Source of the DNA: Maribacter litopenaei
Lineage (GTDB): Bacteria > Bacteroidota > Bacteroidia > Flavobacteriales > Flavobacteriaceae
Direction: 5' to 3'
Assembly: GCF_025244665.1 (NCBI RefSeq)
Contig: NZ_CP104205.1
Location: 3,159,001 to 3,223,000 of the forward strand
Length of the DNA stretch: 64,000 bases
A program made the translations under genes and the position numbers. This document shows positions 38,172 to 49,534 of this stretch, one piece after another; positions within the stretch are counted from its first letter, which is position 1, and each line of letters begins with the position of its first letter. Below the pieces are notes generated by a model. The model saw only the letters and a program-made list of their open reading frames with translations, ran no database searches and was not told the DNA's origin.

Positions 38172-39239
38172 ATGAATCAGCAAGTACTTACGGAAAAGGC
38201 CATAGAATTACTTAAGGAGTTAATCTCCATTCAGTCGTTCTCAGGGGAGGAAGAAGGTACGGCCACAGCCTTGGAGAATTGGTTCAAAGGTTTTGATATT
38301 CCCTTTGAGAGGATTCACAATAATATTTTTGCGAAAAACAAGTATTGGGACGATTCCAAACCTACTTTATTATTGAATTCTCATCACGATACCGTAAAAC
38401 CCAATCAAGCTTATACCAAAGATCCTTTTCACCCGCACATAGAGGAAGGTAAATTATATGGGCTAGGCAGTAATGATGCTGGAGGATGTTTGGTCTCCCT
38501 ATTGGCTACATTCACCTATTTTTATCATGCCGAAAATCTAAACCATAATGTTTTAATGGTCGCTTCTGCCGAAGAGGAGAGTGCTGGAGAGAACAGTTTA
38601 CGCGGACTTTTACCTAGTCTTCCTAAAATTGATGTGGCCATTGTAGGGGAGCCAACGCTTATGCAGTTGGCCATTGCGGAAAAGGGGCTTGTGGTTTTTG
38701 ACGCCGTGGTAAAAGGCACGCCATCCCATGCTGCCCATCCCAATGATAACAATGCCATCTACAACACAATTGAGGTATTACAGTGGTTTAAAAACTTTTC
38801 TTTTGATCGGACTTCCGAAGCACTTGGAGATGTAAAAATGACCGTAACCCAAATAAATGCCGGTAGTCAGCACAATGTAGTCCCCTCCCAAGTAGACTTG
38901 GTGGTAGACGTTCGGGTGAACGACCAATATACCAATAAGGAAATCGCAGATTTATTAAAGGAAGAAGCTCCATGTGAATTACAGGAAAGAGGTCTTAAAC
39001 TGAACTCTTCTCGGATTGATAAAGACCATCCCTTGGTAAAATCTCGGAATCACTCGGGGAGAACAACCTATGGTTCACCTACCCTATCCGATCAAGCTGC
39101 ATTGAGTTGTCAGTCCTTAAAATTAGGCCCTGGCGACAGTACAAGATCGCACTCGGCAGATGAATTTATCTACGTGAGGGAAATAGAAGAAGGCATAGAT
39201 TTGTATATTAAAATATTGGAAGGCTTTCTTAAAATATAA
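38172..39239 (+). CDS. M20 family deacylase (ArgE-like; acylcitrulline or acylornithine)
   Basis: 355-residue zinc peptidase-fold hydrolase. LLNSHHDTVKPNQ (first His and Asp), GLGSNDAGGCLVSLLA (bridging Asp), ASAEEESAGENSL (catalytic Glu pair) and SHSADEFIYV (C-terminal His) give the complete di-zinc site. It lies between argB and argH. Because the pathway here carbamoylates the acyl-ornithine, the natural substrate is likely acyl-citrulline, as in Xanthomonas and Bacteroides, rather than acyl-ornithine. That is inference from ArgF'. Confidence 0.88.
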   Translation: MNQQVLTEKAIELLKELISIQSFSGEEEGTATALENWFKGFDIPFERIHNNIFAKNKYWDDSKPTLLLNSHHDTVKPNQAYTKDPFHPHIEEGKLYGLGSNDAGGCLVSLLATFTYFYHAENLNHNVLMVASAEEESAGENSLRGLLPSLPKIDVAIVGEPTLMQLAIAEKGLVVFDAVVKGTPSHAAHPNDNNAIYNTIEVLQWFKNFSFDRTSEALGDVKMTVTQINAGSQHNVVPSQVDLVVDVRVNDQYTNKEIADLLKEEAPCELQERGLKLNSSRIDKDHPLVKSRNHSGRTTYGSPTLSDQAALSCQSLKLGPGDSTRSHSADEFIYVREIEEGIDLYIKILEGFLKI

Positions 39240-39295
39240 ACACAGGTACAGGTTCACTAGCAATTAATTGGACTTGACATTGAATTTGAAAAATT

Positions 39296-40576
39296 ATGAA
39301 ACTGCGGGACAAAGGATTTAGTACCGATAAGAAAATAGATCACTTTACAGTAGGGAACGACAGAGAATTGGACCTTCAACTGGCGAAGTATGATGTTATG
39401 GCCTCCAAGGCACATGCTAAAATGCTTGGTAAAATTGGACTTTTGACACATAAGGAAACACAGGAACTGGTCCAGGAATTGGATGCCATTGCCTCAAGGA
39501 TTGAAAGGGGAACCTTTACAATTGAACCCTCTTTTGAGGATATGCATTCCAAAATAGAATACTTGCTTACCCTAAGTTTGGGTGATACAGGCAAGAAAAT
39601 CCATACCGCACGTTCACGAAACGATCAGGTTTTGGTTGCCATGCATTTGTACCTAAAAGATGAGTTATCGGAAATTAAATCGATGACCAAGGAATTGTTC
39701 GACCTTTTGTTGAAAAAAGCTGAGGAACATAAAAATGTCTTACTTCCTGGTTACACACATTTGCAGATTGCCATGCCCTCCTCGTTTGGGCTTTGGTTTT
39801 CCGCTTATGCAGAAAGTTTGATTGATGACCTTTACTTTGTTGATGCTGCGTATAAGGTGGCAGATCAAAATCCCTTAGGCAGTGCTGCAGGGTATGGAAG
39901 TTCTTTCCCTATAGACAGAAGTTTTACAACCAAGGAAATGGGGTTTGAAACCTTAAAATTTAACGTGGTAGCAGCTCAAATGGGTCGTGGGAAGGTTGAA
40001 AAGGCTACGGCATTTGGAATGGCCAGTATTGCCTCCACTTTATCCAAAATGGCTATGGATATATGTTTGTATATGAGCCAAAACTTCAATTTTGTTTCTT
40101 TTCCGGACGAATTAACAACTGGGAGTAGTATTATGCCCCACAAGAAGAATCCGGATGTTTTTGAGTTAGTAAGGGGAAAATGCAACAAATTACAATCCGT
40201 CCCCAACCAATTGACAATGGTCATTAACAACCTGCCAAGTGGATACCACAGGGATTTGCAATTGGTAAAGGAAATTATTGTTCCGGCCATTCAGGATATG
40301 AAGGCCTGTTTAGAAATACTTACGTTTAGTTTGGAAGAGATTCAAGTAAATGACCAAATCCTTGAGGATGAAAAGTACGATTACCTATTTAGTGTTGATA
40401 CCTTGAACGAGTTAGTTCAAAATGGAATGCCCTTTAGGGATGCTTATAAAAAAATGGGGCAAGAAATTCAACAGGGTACCTTTACCCCAAAAAGGGATAT
40501 TTCCCATTCCCATGAAGGTAGCTTGGGAAATTTATGCCTTAAAGAGATCAAGGCCAAAATGGAAAAACTGGGCTAA
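39296..40576 (+). CDS. argH: Argininosuccinate lyase
   Basis: 426 residues. Splits argininosuccinate into arginine and fumarate, the last step of the pathway. Signatures: HTARSRNDQVLVAMHLY, LLPGYTHLQIAMPSSFGLW, GSAAGYGSSFP and the fumarase-superfamily loop GSSIMPHKKNPDVFEL with its catalytic Ser. A 56-base gap separates it from the deacylase. The stop overlaps that of the convergent YihY gene by three bases, and no terminator is visible. Confidence 0.95.
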   Translation: MKLRDKGFSTDKKIDHFTVGNDRELDLQLAKYDVMASKAHAKMLGKIGLLTHKETQELVQELDAIASRIERGTFTIEPSFEDMHSKIEYLLTLSLGDTGKKIHTARSRNDQVLVAMHLYLKDELSEIKSMTKELFDLLLKKAEEHKNVLLPGYTHLQIAMPSSFGLWFSAYAESLIDDLYFVDAAYKVADQNPLGSAAGYGSSFPIDRSFTTKEMGFETLKFNVVAAQMGRGKVEKATAFGMASIASTLSKMAMDICLYMSQNFNFVSFPDELTTGSSIMPHKKNPDVFELVRGKCNKLQSVPNQLTMVINNLPSGYHRDLQLVKEIIVPAIQDMKACLEILTFSLEEIQVNDQILEDEKYDYLFSVDTLNELVQNGMPFRDAYKKMGQEIQQGTFTPKRDISHSHEGSLGNLCLKEIKAKMEKLG

Positions 40577-41427
40577 TTTTTCTTTATAAACGTATCAGAA
40601 TAAATTTTTGTGAACTGGGCGCCAAAAGTGACAATTAAACTGGAATAGGAAACCCATAACATCACCAAAATCATGGAACCAGCGGCCCCATAGGTTGATC
40701 CCGGCTCTGCCTTTCCAAAATAAAAGGCCAAGGCATATTTGCCCAACAGGAACAGGATTGCAGTCAAGGCAGCTCCTATTTTTACAGCACCCCATTTTAC
40801 CTTAACGCTTGGTAAGTATTTGAACATGGCTCCAAAAAGGAAGTAAATAAAAAACAGGGACAGCAATATGTCCATTACAAAAGTCCATTCCACAACACTC
40901 GTAGATAATAACCTTGAAAGTTGCTTCGAAAATGCCGATAAAAAAGAGGTAATTACAAAACTGACAAGTAAAAGGAATCCAAATATTAAAATAAATCCAA
41001 AACTCTTTAACCTTCCAAAAATGGTCGCCAATAGTTCATTGGAGTAATTGGACGACACCCCCCAAATGTCGTTCAATGCATTTTGAAGTTGGTAAAAAAC
41101 ACCGGTAGCCCCGTAAATCAAAACACATACCCCTAAAAAGGTCGCCAACATGGAAGTATTTTCGCTCCCTGGATCGGCCAACATTTCCTGAATGGACTGC
41201 GCCGTTTCAGGGCCCATGGCGGAAGATATTTCAGAAAACAATTCTCCCCTTACTATTTCCCTCCCCCATATGGATCCAACAATTTCTAAAATTATGATCA
41301 ATAGCCCAGGCAGGGAAAGAATGGCATAATAGGCTATTACCGCGCTAATTTTAAATGGTTCCTTACCTAGCCAGGCATTAAAAGTAGTCCACAATAATTT
41401 TGGAAACTGGTTCAATGTAAACTTCAT
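40573..41427 (-). CDS. YihY/BrkB family inner membrane protein
   Basis: 284 residues from ATG 41427; the frame is open to 41454. It has about six membrane helices with the conserved SAVIAYYAILSLPGLLIIILE segment (shown as a landmark), YGATGVFYQLQNALNDIWGV and AGSMILVMLWVSYSSLIVTFGAQ. The family was once called ribonuclease BN, wrongly. Proposed functions are in envelope lipid or glycan handling, but they are not settled. It is a lone gene, convergent with argH. Confidence 0.88.
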   Translation of the reverse strand: MKFTLNQFPKLLWTTFNAWLGKEPFKISAVIAYYAILSLPGLLIIILEIVGSIWGREIVRGELFSEISSAMGPETAQSIQEMLADPGSENTSMLATFLGVCVLIYGATGVFYQLQNALNDIWGVSSNYSNELLATIFGRLKSFGFILIFGFLLLVSFVITSFLSAFSKQLSRLLSTSVVEWTFVMDILLSLFFIYFLFGAMFKYLPSVKVKWGAVKIGAALTAILFLLGKYALAFYFGKAEPGSTYGAAGSMILVMLWVSYSSLIVTFGAQFTKIYSDTFIKKN

Positions 41428-41644
41428 TATATCTTCTTTATGGGCCAGTTTCAAGTTAATTTATCATGGACAATATCTTTGATCCATATCAAATTTTTAG
41501 TGCTTCAATGTCTAGTATTTCCGACCTTTTTAAGCATCAAAAGTGGCATACACTCTTGTTTTTTTGCATCTGACATCATTTATGGAAAAACCTAAAATAA
41601 TTCGAAGGTAAGATCGTTCTCAGCAAACATCATTATGTAGAATT

Positions 41645-44600
41645 ATGTTCAAGAAGTTCTTCCCCATATTCGTACTACTCTTCTTGGGTGTAAAAGCCAA
41701 TTCTCAGTCTTTTACCTCCATTTGGAATACGAACAATACTAGTAGTGGCTCCTCTCTGAATAACCGAGATAACAATCCCAACCAATCCGGCTTACAACAA
41801 CTATAATTATGACGTAAACTGGGGCGATGGAAATACGGATACAGGTGTTACCGGAAATATCACGCACACTTACGCCACAGCAGGCAATTATACGGTAAGC
41901 ATCAGCGGCACCTTTCCTTCTATTTACTTTAATAATACAGGAGATCGATTTAAGATTATTGAAATACTGGAATGGGGCACCATTGAATGGGAAACCATGG
42001 AAAATGCCTTTTACGGTTGTGAAAACTTGAACTTTGATGCGATCAACTCCCGGACCTTTCCTTGGTACTCAGTATGAAGCAGACCTTTAGGGACTGTAAG
42101 AATTTCAATGGGATTTTAAATAATTGGGACGTGAGTAACATCAGGGATATGTCTCGGCCTGTTTCATGGTGCCGCAATTTTTAATAGACCCTTGGATAGT
42201 TGGAATACCATATCCGTAACGGATATGTCCAACACCTTTAATGGTGCCAATCTATATAACGAACCCCTTGATAACTGGAACGTGGCTTCTGTCACCAACA
42301 TGGCGGGAATGTTTTTAAGCGCCAGTGCCTTCAATCAAAACATTAATAATTGGGACGTGAGCCAAGTCACGAACATGAGCGGAACATTCCGAACACCAAT
42401 AGTTTTAATCTTCCTTTAAACAATTGGATAGTAGGTAATGTAGAGGACATGTCCTATATGTTCTACAGTTCCAAGTTCAATCAACCTATCGGGAATTGGA
42501 ACGTAAGCAAAGTTACCAATATGGCCGGTATGTTCGGGCAGAGTGAATTTAACCAGCCCATTGGAAATTGGGTGGTTGACAATGTTACCAATATGAGCGA
42601 GATGTTCTTTAGGCATAGAACTTTTAACCAACCATTAAACACCTGGAATGTAACTAATGTGACCAACATGTCCGGCATGTTCGATGGATGGATATGGAAT
42701 GGTGTTTTTAACCAACCGTTGGACAACTGGGATGTTAGTAATGTCACCAATATGAGTTACATGTTCAGGGATACTGATAACTTCAACCAGGATATAACTG
42801 GATGGAACGTAAGCAAGGTAACCAACATGAAAGGCATGTTCAACGGTGCTAAAGTGTTCAATCAAGGAATTGGGAATTGGATCGTAAGCGCCGTTACCGA
42901 TATGAGCGAAATGTTTCAAAATGCCCCATTATTTAATCAGCCTTTGAACAATTGGACAGTGGGTAACGTTACGCTTATGAACAATATGTTCTTGGGAGCT
43001 TTGGCCTTTGACCAACCCTTGGATAATTGGGTGGTTACAAATGTAACCAACATGAACAGCATGTTCAGAGGGGCGGCTGTTTTCAATCAATCGCTTACCA
43101 CTTGGAATACGTCTAATGTATCAAATATGGGAAGGTTGTTTCAGGAAGCAACAGCATTCGATCAAAATTTGGCATCATGGAGTATCGGTATTGTTTCGAA
43201 TATGGACAACATGCTATCCGATTCGGGAATGTCCCAAACAAATTATGACAACACTTTGATTGGATGGGAGGCCCAAACGGTTCAATCAAACTTGAACCTT
43301 GGAGCCCTAAATCTTACCTATTGCGATGGTCGCGATGCCCGACAAAACCTCATAGACAACTTCAATTGGAATATAAGCGGGGATGCCATTAATTGCTCCT
43401 TCGTCCTTTGTGCAGAAATTACTATGCCGGCAGCTGGTGATACCCAAGTACCAGCAAACAGCGATATAAGATGGAATCCCGTGCCCAATGCAACTGGGTA
43501 TAAGGTAACCGTGACAAGAGATAGTGGTTCCGGATCGGTAGAGGTTTACAATCAAACCTTAGGGCCTTCTATTGTGGGTGTGGATTTCACGAATGAGTTC
43601 AGTCCTGGAGATGAAGTTTCCGCATTGGTCATTCCTTTCAATGATGAAGGAGATGCGGTTGGATGTTCACCAATAACCTTTACAGTTGTGGAAAGTTGGG
43701 TAAATAGTCCCGATGCTTTTAAGCTAACCTATGACACCTCCTTGACCGATTATAAAAGTACTCACGGCCAATCAATTAAAAATAGAGGCCAATACGGGCT
43801 ACCCAGGTTATTACACCTATGATTATTCCATAGATTGGGGAGATGGCCAGTTTAACAACAACGTTACCGGAGAAATCACCCATACCTATCTTACTCCAGG
43901 GGTGTATACAGTTTCTATCATTGGCACCTTTCCTAGCCCATACCATTATTACTCCAATTCAGATAGTTTTAAGCTCATTTCGATAGATCAATGGGGAACA
44001 CAGGCCTGGGAATCTATGGAACTGGCCTTTTATGGTTGTTCCAATATGGAATACAATGCCACAGATATTCCGAGACTTGACCAATGTCAATACAATGAGC
44101 AATATGTTCGGTTCCTGTTCCTCTTTTAACGGGAATATTAACAATTGGGACGTGAGCAATGTGACCAATATGTATGGCCTATTCCTGGCCGCTACGACTT
44201 TCAATCAACCTTTGAATAATTGGGATGTGAGCAACGTGACCAATATGAGCGCCATGTTTTTGGTAACCAGTGCCTTTAATCAGCCACTTAATAATTGGAA
44301 TACAGGAAATGTGAACAATATGTCGGATATGTTTCGCCAAGCGGCCGCATTTAATCAAAATATTGATGGATGGAATGTAAGCAGCGTAACGAATATGTCC
44401 TCCATGTTTGAAAGAGCTCAATTGTTCAATCAACCTATTAATTCCTGGAATGTAATTAATGTAACGGACATGAGCCAAATGTTCGATGGCTATGTAGTAG
44501 ACATGTCTTTTAATCAACCATTGAATAATTGGAATGTAAGCAATGTGCTCAATATGCAAGCCATGTTTCGTAGAAGCACTGCTTTCAATCAAAACATAGA

Positions 44601-47600
44601 TGACTGGGATGTTTCTAGTGTAACCGACATGAGCTATATGTTCCAGGATACGGATAACTTCAACCAGCCATTAAATAATTGGGATGTATCCAAAGTGATA
44701 AACATGCAGTACATGTTCTATGATGCAAAAGTTTTTAATCAGAACATTAATCCATGGAATGTTACCAAGGTAACCAATATGCGAAGCATGTTCCAGCTGG
44801 CAGGGGCCTTCAATCAGCCGTTGGGGGGTTGGGATGTAAACTCGGTCGTAAATATGCAATCCATGTTTCAATCGGCCTCCGCATTTAACCAACCTTTGGA
44901 TACGTGGAACGTAAGTGCCGTTGCAAATATGGCCTCTATGTTTAAAAGTGCTGTACTGTTCAACCAACCTTTAAATAGTTGGGATGTATCCTCTGTAACG
45001 TTGATGAACTCAATGTTCGAGGGCGCCTCAATGTTCAACGGCCAAATCAGTAACTGGAATGTGGGTTCCGTAACCAATATGGGAGCAATGTTTAAAGATG
45101 CCATTGTATTTGACCAACCCATACCCAATTGGAATACCGGAGAGCTCTTAAATGCCAAGGAAATGTTTAGTGGAGCATCGGCCTTTAATCAAAATATTGA
45201 TAGCTGGAATACCTCTTTTGTGAACAATATGGAGGCGATGTTCCAAAATGCCGTATCCTTCAATCAATCTGTTAATTCTTGGAACGTGGCCTCCGTGACC
45301 ACCATGCAATCTATGTTTAGTGGAGCGATAGTCTTTAATCAACCCTTAGATAATTGGAACGTTCGTAAAGTAACTACGATGCAGAACATGTTCGATAATG
45401 CGCTGGCCTTCAATCAAAATATTAACAATTGGCGAGTTTCAGGCGTTGGTAACATGAATTCAATGTTCAGAAATGCATCCACATTTAATCAACCTATGGA
45501 TCAATGGGATCTTGGCACCGTTTCCGTACAATCCATGTTCGAAAATGCATCCTCCTTTGATCAATACTTGGGAGATTGGGATATAAGCAATGTAGGCAAT
45601 GTAACCAATATGCTCAACAATACGGCCTTGACGAGAATCAATTATGATAACACATTAATATCATGGTCTGAACAGAACTTAACCCCGGGCTTAACACTTG
45701 GAGCTCAGGGATTATTGTATTGTGATGCCCTAGAAGAAAGACAGTCCATGATAGACAATTTTGGATGGTCATTCTATCAGGATATTCTAGATTGTCCCAT
45801 CCCGAATGTACCCAACTTGTCGCTCCTCTTAATGGAGAGGTAGATGTACCTGTTAATACAAACCTCTCTTGGGAACCTGTCCTATATGCACATGAGTATT
45901 TTTTAACAGTGGGTACTACTCCTGGAGGCAATGATATTGTAAATAACCAAGCCATTGTGAATGAAACATCCTATGAATTTCCAAGTGAGTTTTCGGGAGG
46001 GGAAACAGTGTACGTTACTATTATACCTTCAAACGATACAGGTGATGCCATAGCATGTGCTGAAGAAAGTTTTACCATAGCGAGTGACCCGCCCGCTATT
46101 CCTGAATGTACCAATCTGAGCAGTCCCTTGAGCGGAGCCATCGATGTAAAAGTGGATACCGACCTTTTCCGGAACCCGGTTTCCAATGCAGATGGGTACC
46201 GATTAACCGTCGGCACTACCTTAGGGGGTAATGATATCCTAAACGCTTTTGATGTTGGCAATACTACTACTTATGATTTAGCTGCTGACTTACCAGAAGA
46301 TACCGTTATATACGTAATCATAGTCCCTTACAATGAACAAGGTGATGCTACAGGCTGCATTGAAGAAAGTTTCCGTACAGAGCTTATTCCTGTACCACCT
46401 GTTTGCACAAATCTTACCAGTCCCATTACTGGTACTACAAATGTGCCCATTGATACCGACCTTACATGGAATACGGTGGACGGTGCAACTGGCTATATAG
46501 TGAATGTGGGGATTACCCAAGGTGGTATTGAAATCGCAAATGGGATAGATGTTGGAAATACAACTACTTATTCCTTTTCACAAAATTTACAGGGTAATAG
46601 AACCCACTATGTAACCATTATACCATATAAAGATGTGGGTGACGCTGTTGGATGTACCGAAGAAAATTTTAGGACCGGAACATCGACAATGAATAATCCT
46701 CCACAGTGTACGTCGTTGGTCAGTCCTTTGAATGGAGCCGTCAATGTGTCAATTGGTACCGATATAAGTTGGAATGCTGCGGCCAATACGGATGGATACT
46801 ATCTATCAGTAGGTACTTCTTCAGGAGCAACTGATATTTTGAACAATGTGGATGTTGGAAATGTAACCATGTACAATCTAACATCGGATTTACCCGAAAC
46901 CACTACCATTTTCGTACACATAATACCTTATAATAGTTTTGGAAGCGCTTCTTCTTGTACTGAAGAAAGTTTTACTACAGAGACTCCGGCGACTGCTCCA
47001 AGTTGTACTAGTTTAACGACTCCATTGCATAATGCCACGGAGGTGAGCATTTCTACCGATCTAACCTGGAATAGCGTTTCTAATGCTGAAGGTTACTATT
47101 TAACCGTGGGTACTTCATCAGGTGGTAATGAAATTTTGAACAATGTGGATACGGGCAATGTAACTACATATGATTTGGCATCAGATTTACCTGAGGCAAC
47201 TACCATCTTTGTATCTATTGTTCCTTATAATTCCGTTGGAAACGCCGCTGGCTGTATCGAGGAAACTTTCACTACGGAAACCTTGGCGACCGCACCAAAC
47301 TGTACCTATTTAACCGCGCCGATACAAAATGCTACCGAAGTGAGTATTTCGACTAGTCTATCGTGGAACGCCATTACAAATGCAAATGGATATTATTTGA
47401 CGGTAGGCACAACATCGGGGGGAAACAATATTTTGGACAATATGAATGTGGGCAATGTAACAACCTATTCTTTTGCCTCGGATTTACCGAAGCGACTACC
47501 ATTTTTGTATCCATTGTCCCCTATAATTCGGTAGGAAGTGCTACTGGCTGTACAGAGGAAAGCTTTACCACAGAAACCTTATTAAATGTTCCGAGCTGTA

Positions 47601-48468
47601 CCAATTTGACTGCTCCCTTAAATAACGCTTCAGAAGTTAGCATATCCACTAATCTTTCATGGAATGCCATTATAGGTGCAGATGGATACTACTTGACTGC
47701 CGGTACAACATCGGGAGGTAACGATATCCTAAATACAATAGATGTAGGGAATGTTAGCACCTATAACTTTGCCACCGATTTACCAGAAGATACGACCATA
47801 TTCGTAACCATTGTACCATATAATTCGGATGGAATGTCGGTTGGGTGTTCCGAAGAAAGTTTCACCACTGAAACCTTACCGACTATACCAGATTGTACCA
47901 CGTTGATATTACCTGAAGATGGCGATATTAATGTAGCTACTGACGTGACACTTTCTTGGGAAGCATCCATGACTGCCGATGGATACCGACTAAGCGTTGG
48001 CACCACTTCAGGTGGTAATGATATTGTTGACAATGAAGATGTGAGCATTTTAACATCCTATACCTTTCCGGAAAAATTATTGGAGGATACAACATATTAT
48101 GTAAACATCACTCCATATAACACCTTGGGCGATGCCCTAAACTGTTCAGAATTTACATTTACAACTATTGAACAAGATGACACCTTATACGGCTTTTCAC
48201 CAAACGGGGACGGTATAAATGACTATTGGACCATTGATGGCATAGAGCGACATCCGGACAATACGGTTGCAATATATAACCGTTGGGGAGATTTAGTTTT
48301 CCGATTCAGGGATACGATAACCAATCCAATGTTTTTAATGGAATTGCGAATAGGAAAACACAACTTGGAGCAAGTGAACTTCCGAGTGGCACCTATTTCT
48401 TTACTATTCAGGTTACGGGTGAACATAATCTTAAAAAACTACAAGGGTTCGTAGTCTTAAAGCGATAA
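41645..48468 (+). CDS. Giant BspA-repeat adhesin with T9SS type B sorting domain, about nine frameshifts
   Basis: About 2,275 residues. Signal peptide [20 protein letters not shown]. Order: PKD-like domain ([17 protein letters not shown]); about 15 BspA/DUF285 repeats of 24-25 residues ([20 protein letters not shown] type; 42.1-43.25 kb); one Fn3-like unit (43.4-43.7 kb); a second PKD ([10 protein letters not shown]); about 20 more BspA repeats (44.1-45.6 kb); eight Fn3-like units of about 100 residues, each opening with a CTxLxxPxxxA pattern (45.8-48.17 kb); and the CHU_C/gliding-motility domain ([19 protein letters not shown]). The last domain marks secretion by the type IX system. Breaks near 41765, 42052, 42155, 42390, 43780, 44085, 45820, 47500 and 48315. 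Followed three bases later by PorP/SprF. Confidence 0.9.
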
Positions 48469-48471
48469 TAA

Positions 48472-49404
48472 ATGAATAAACCAATATACTATTTCGCTTT
48501 ATTGGCGATATCCTTCATGTTGCAATTATCTGAAAACAGGCTATATGCCCAGCAAACCCCTTTGTTTGCTGAATATAATTACAATCCGTACCTAATTAAT
48601 ACGGCCTATGCTGGACTGGCACCAAGTACGGAAGTTTCATTAGGCAATTCCGGATTTTTTAATCAGATGGAAGGTAGTCCAAGAAATTTTTCTTTAAGTT
48701 TACATACCCCCTTGAACAGAGGTAAAGTAGGTTTGGGAGCTGGCTTTATTAGGGATGAGATCGGGGTAACCACATCTACCAATGCTTTTGCGACTTATTC
48801 GTATAAAATATTCTTCGACACTAAGAAAAACAGGCCTTACTGGCAGGTATATACACCAAACTCTCTTTCCTTTGCCATTACCGGGGGCATTCAACAATAC
48901 CAGGACAACTTGTTGGAGTTAGGGATAACAAATGACCCCAATTTTGCCCAAAATATCAATGCTTCCATACCCACCATAGGCTTGGGTATACTATTGAATC
49001 CGGCCGATATCCACGTAGGCTTCTCTGCCCCTAATATATTAGGGGATACATTGGCATCTGATGATAACCTAGACCTTTCAAACGCCTACTATGGTTATTT
49101 GGGTTATCGATTCTACTCCAACATTTTTGAGGAAATTATGATTAAACCAAATATTACGGTGAAATATGAAAACGGAGCGCCACTACAAGTAGATTTTAAT
49201 ATCGCCATGAGCTATAAAAATAGGTTTGAACTGGGAACTGGCTATCGTACCAATTCGTCCATCAACCTTTTGGCCGGTATTTATATCTTCAAGAATATCA
49301 GGGCGATTTACAACTACAACCTAGCTTTTAATAATAATCCACTGGGAAATACACATGGCATTATAGTGAGTTATCTTTTTGGAGAGGGATACCACAGGGA
49401 TTAA
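48472..49404 (+). CDS. PorP/SprF family type IX secretion outer membrane protein
   Basis: 310 residues. After a signal peptide ending LYAQ comes the family opening QQTPLFAEYNYNPYLINTAYAG, then repeated beta-strands and a C-terminal aromatic residue near ISYLFG-type strands (IIVSYLFGEGYHRD). PorP/SprF proteins are beta-barrels that accompany type B T9SS cargo and may hold or guide it at the cell surface. The ATG is three bases after the adhesin stop, so the pair is one operon and this protein is very likely the adhesin's dedicated partner. Confidence 0.92.
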   Translation: MNKPIYYFALLAISFMLQLSENRLYAQQTPLFAEYNYNPYLINTAYAGLAPSTEVSLGNSGFFNQMEGSPRNFSLSLHTPLNRGKVGLGAGFIRDEIGVTTSTNAFATYSYKIFFDTKKNRPYWQVYTPNSLSFAITGGIQQYQDNLLELGITNDPNFAQNINASIPTIGLGILLNPADIHVGFSAPNILGDTLASDDNLDLSNAYYGYLGYRFYSNIFEEIMIKPNITVKYENGAPLQVDFNIAMSYKNRFELGTGYRTNSSINLLAGIYIFKNIRAIYNYNLAFNNNPLGNTHGIIVSYLFGEGYHRD

Positions 49405-49534
49405 TACTATACTGCACAAAACTAGTAGTATTCTTTGATTTCAGGAATTTTAGTTGCTTGGGTTCTCCAAACTGATGTCTAAAAGGTTTATATATTTTAT
49501 CTTAGGCCCTCATTTTAGATAGTCTAACAAATTC

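Noticed and set aside
42100..45650. Regular short repeats that could look like a CRISPR array
   Set aside because: The period of about 72-75 bases encodes BspA protein repeats in frame; units vary in sequence and there are no unique spacers or cas genes.
41645..45845. Two or more separate adhesin genes instead of one
   Set aside because: The first half runs without a break from its Fn3-like unit into the second PKD segment, and only one signal peptide and one CHU_C domain are present.
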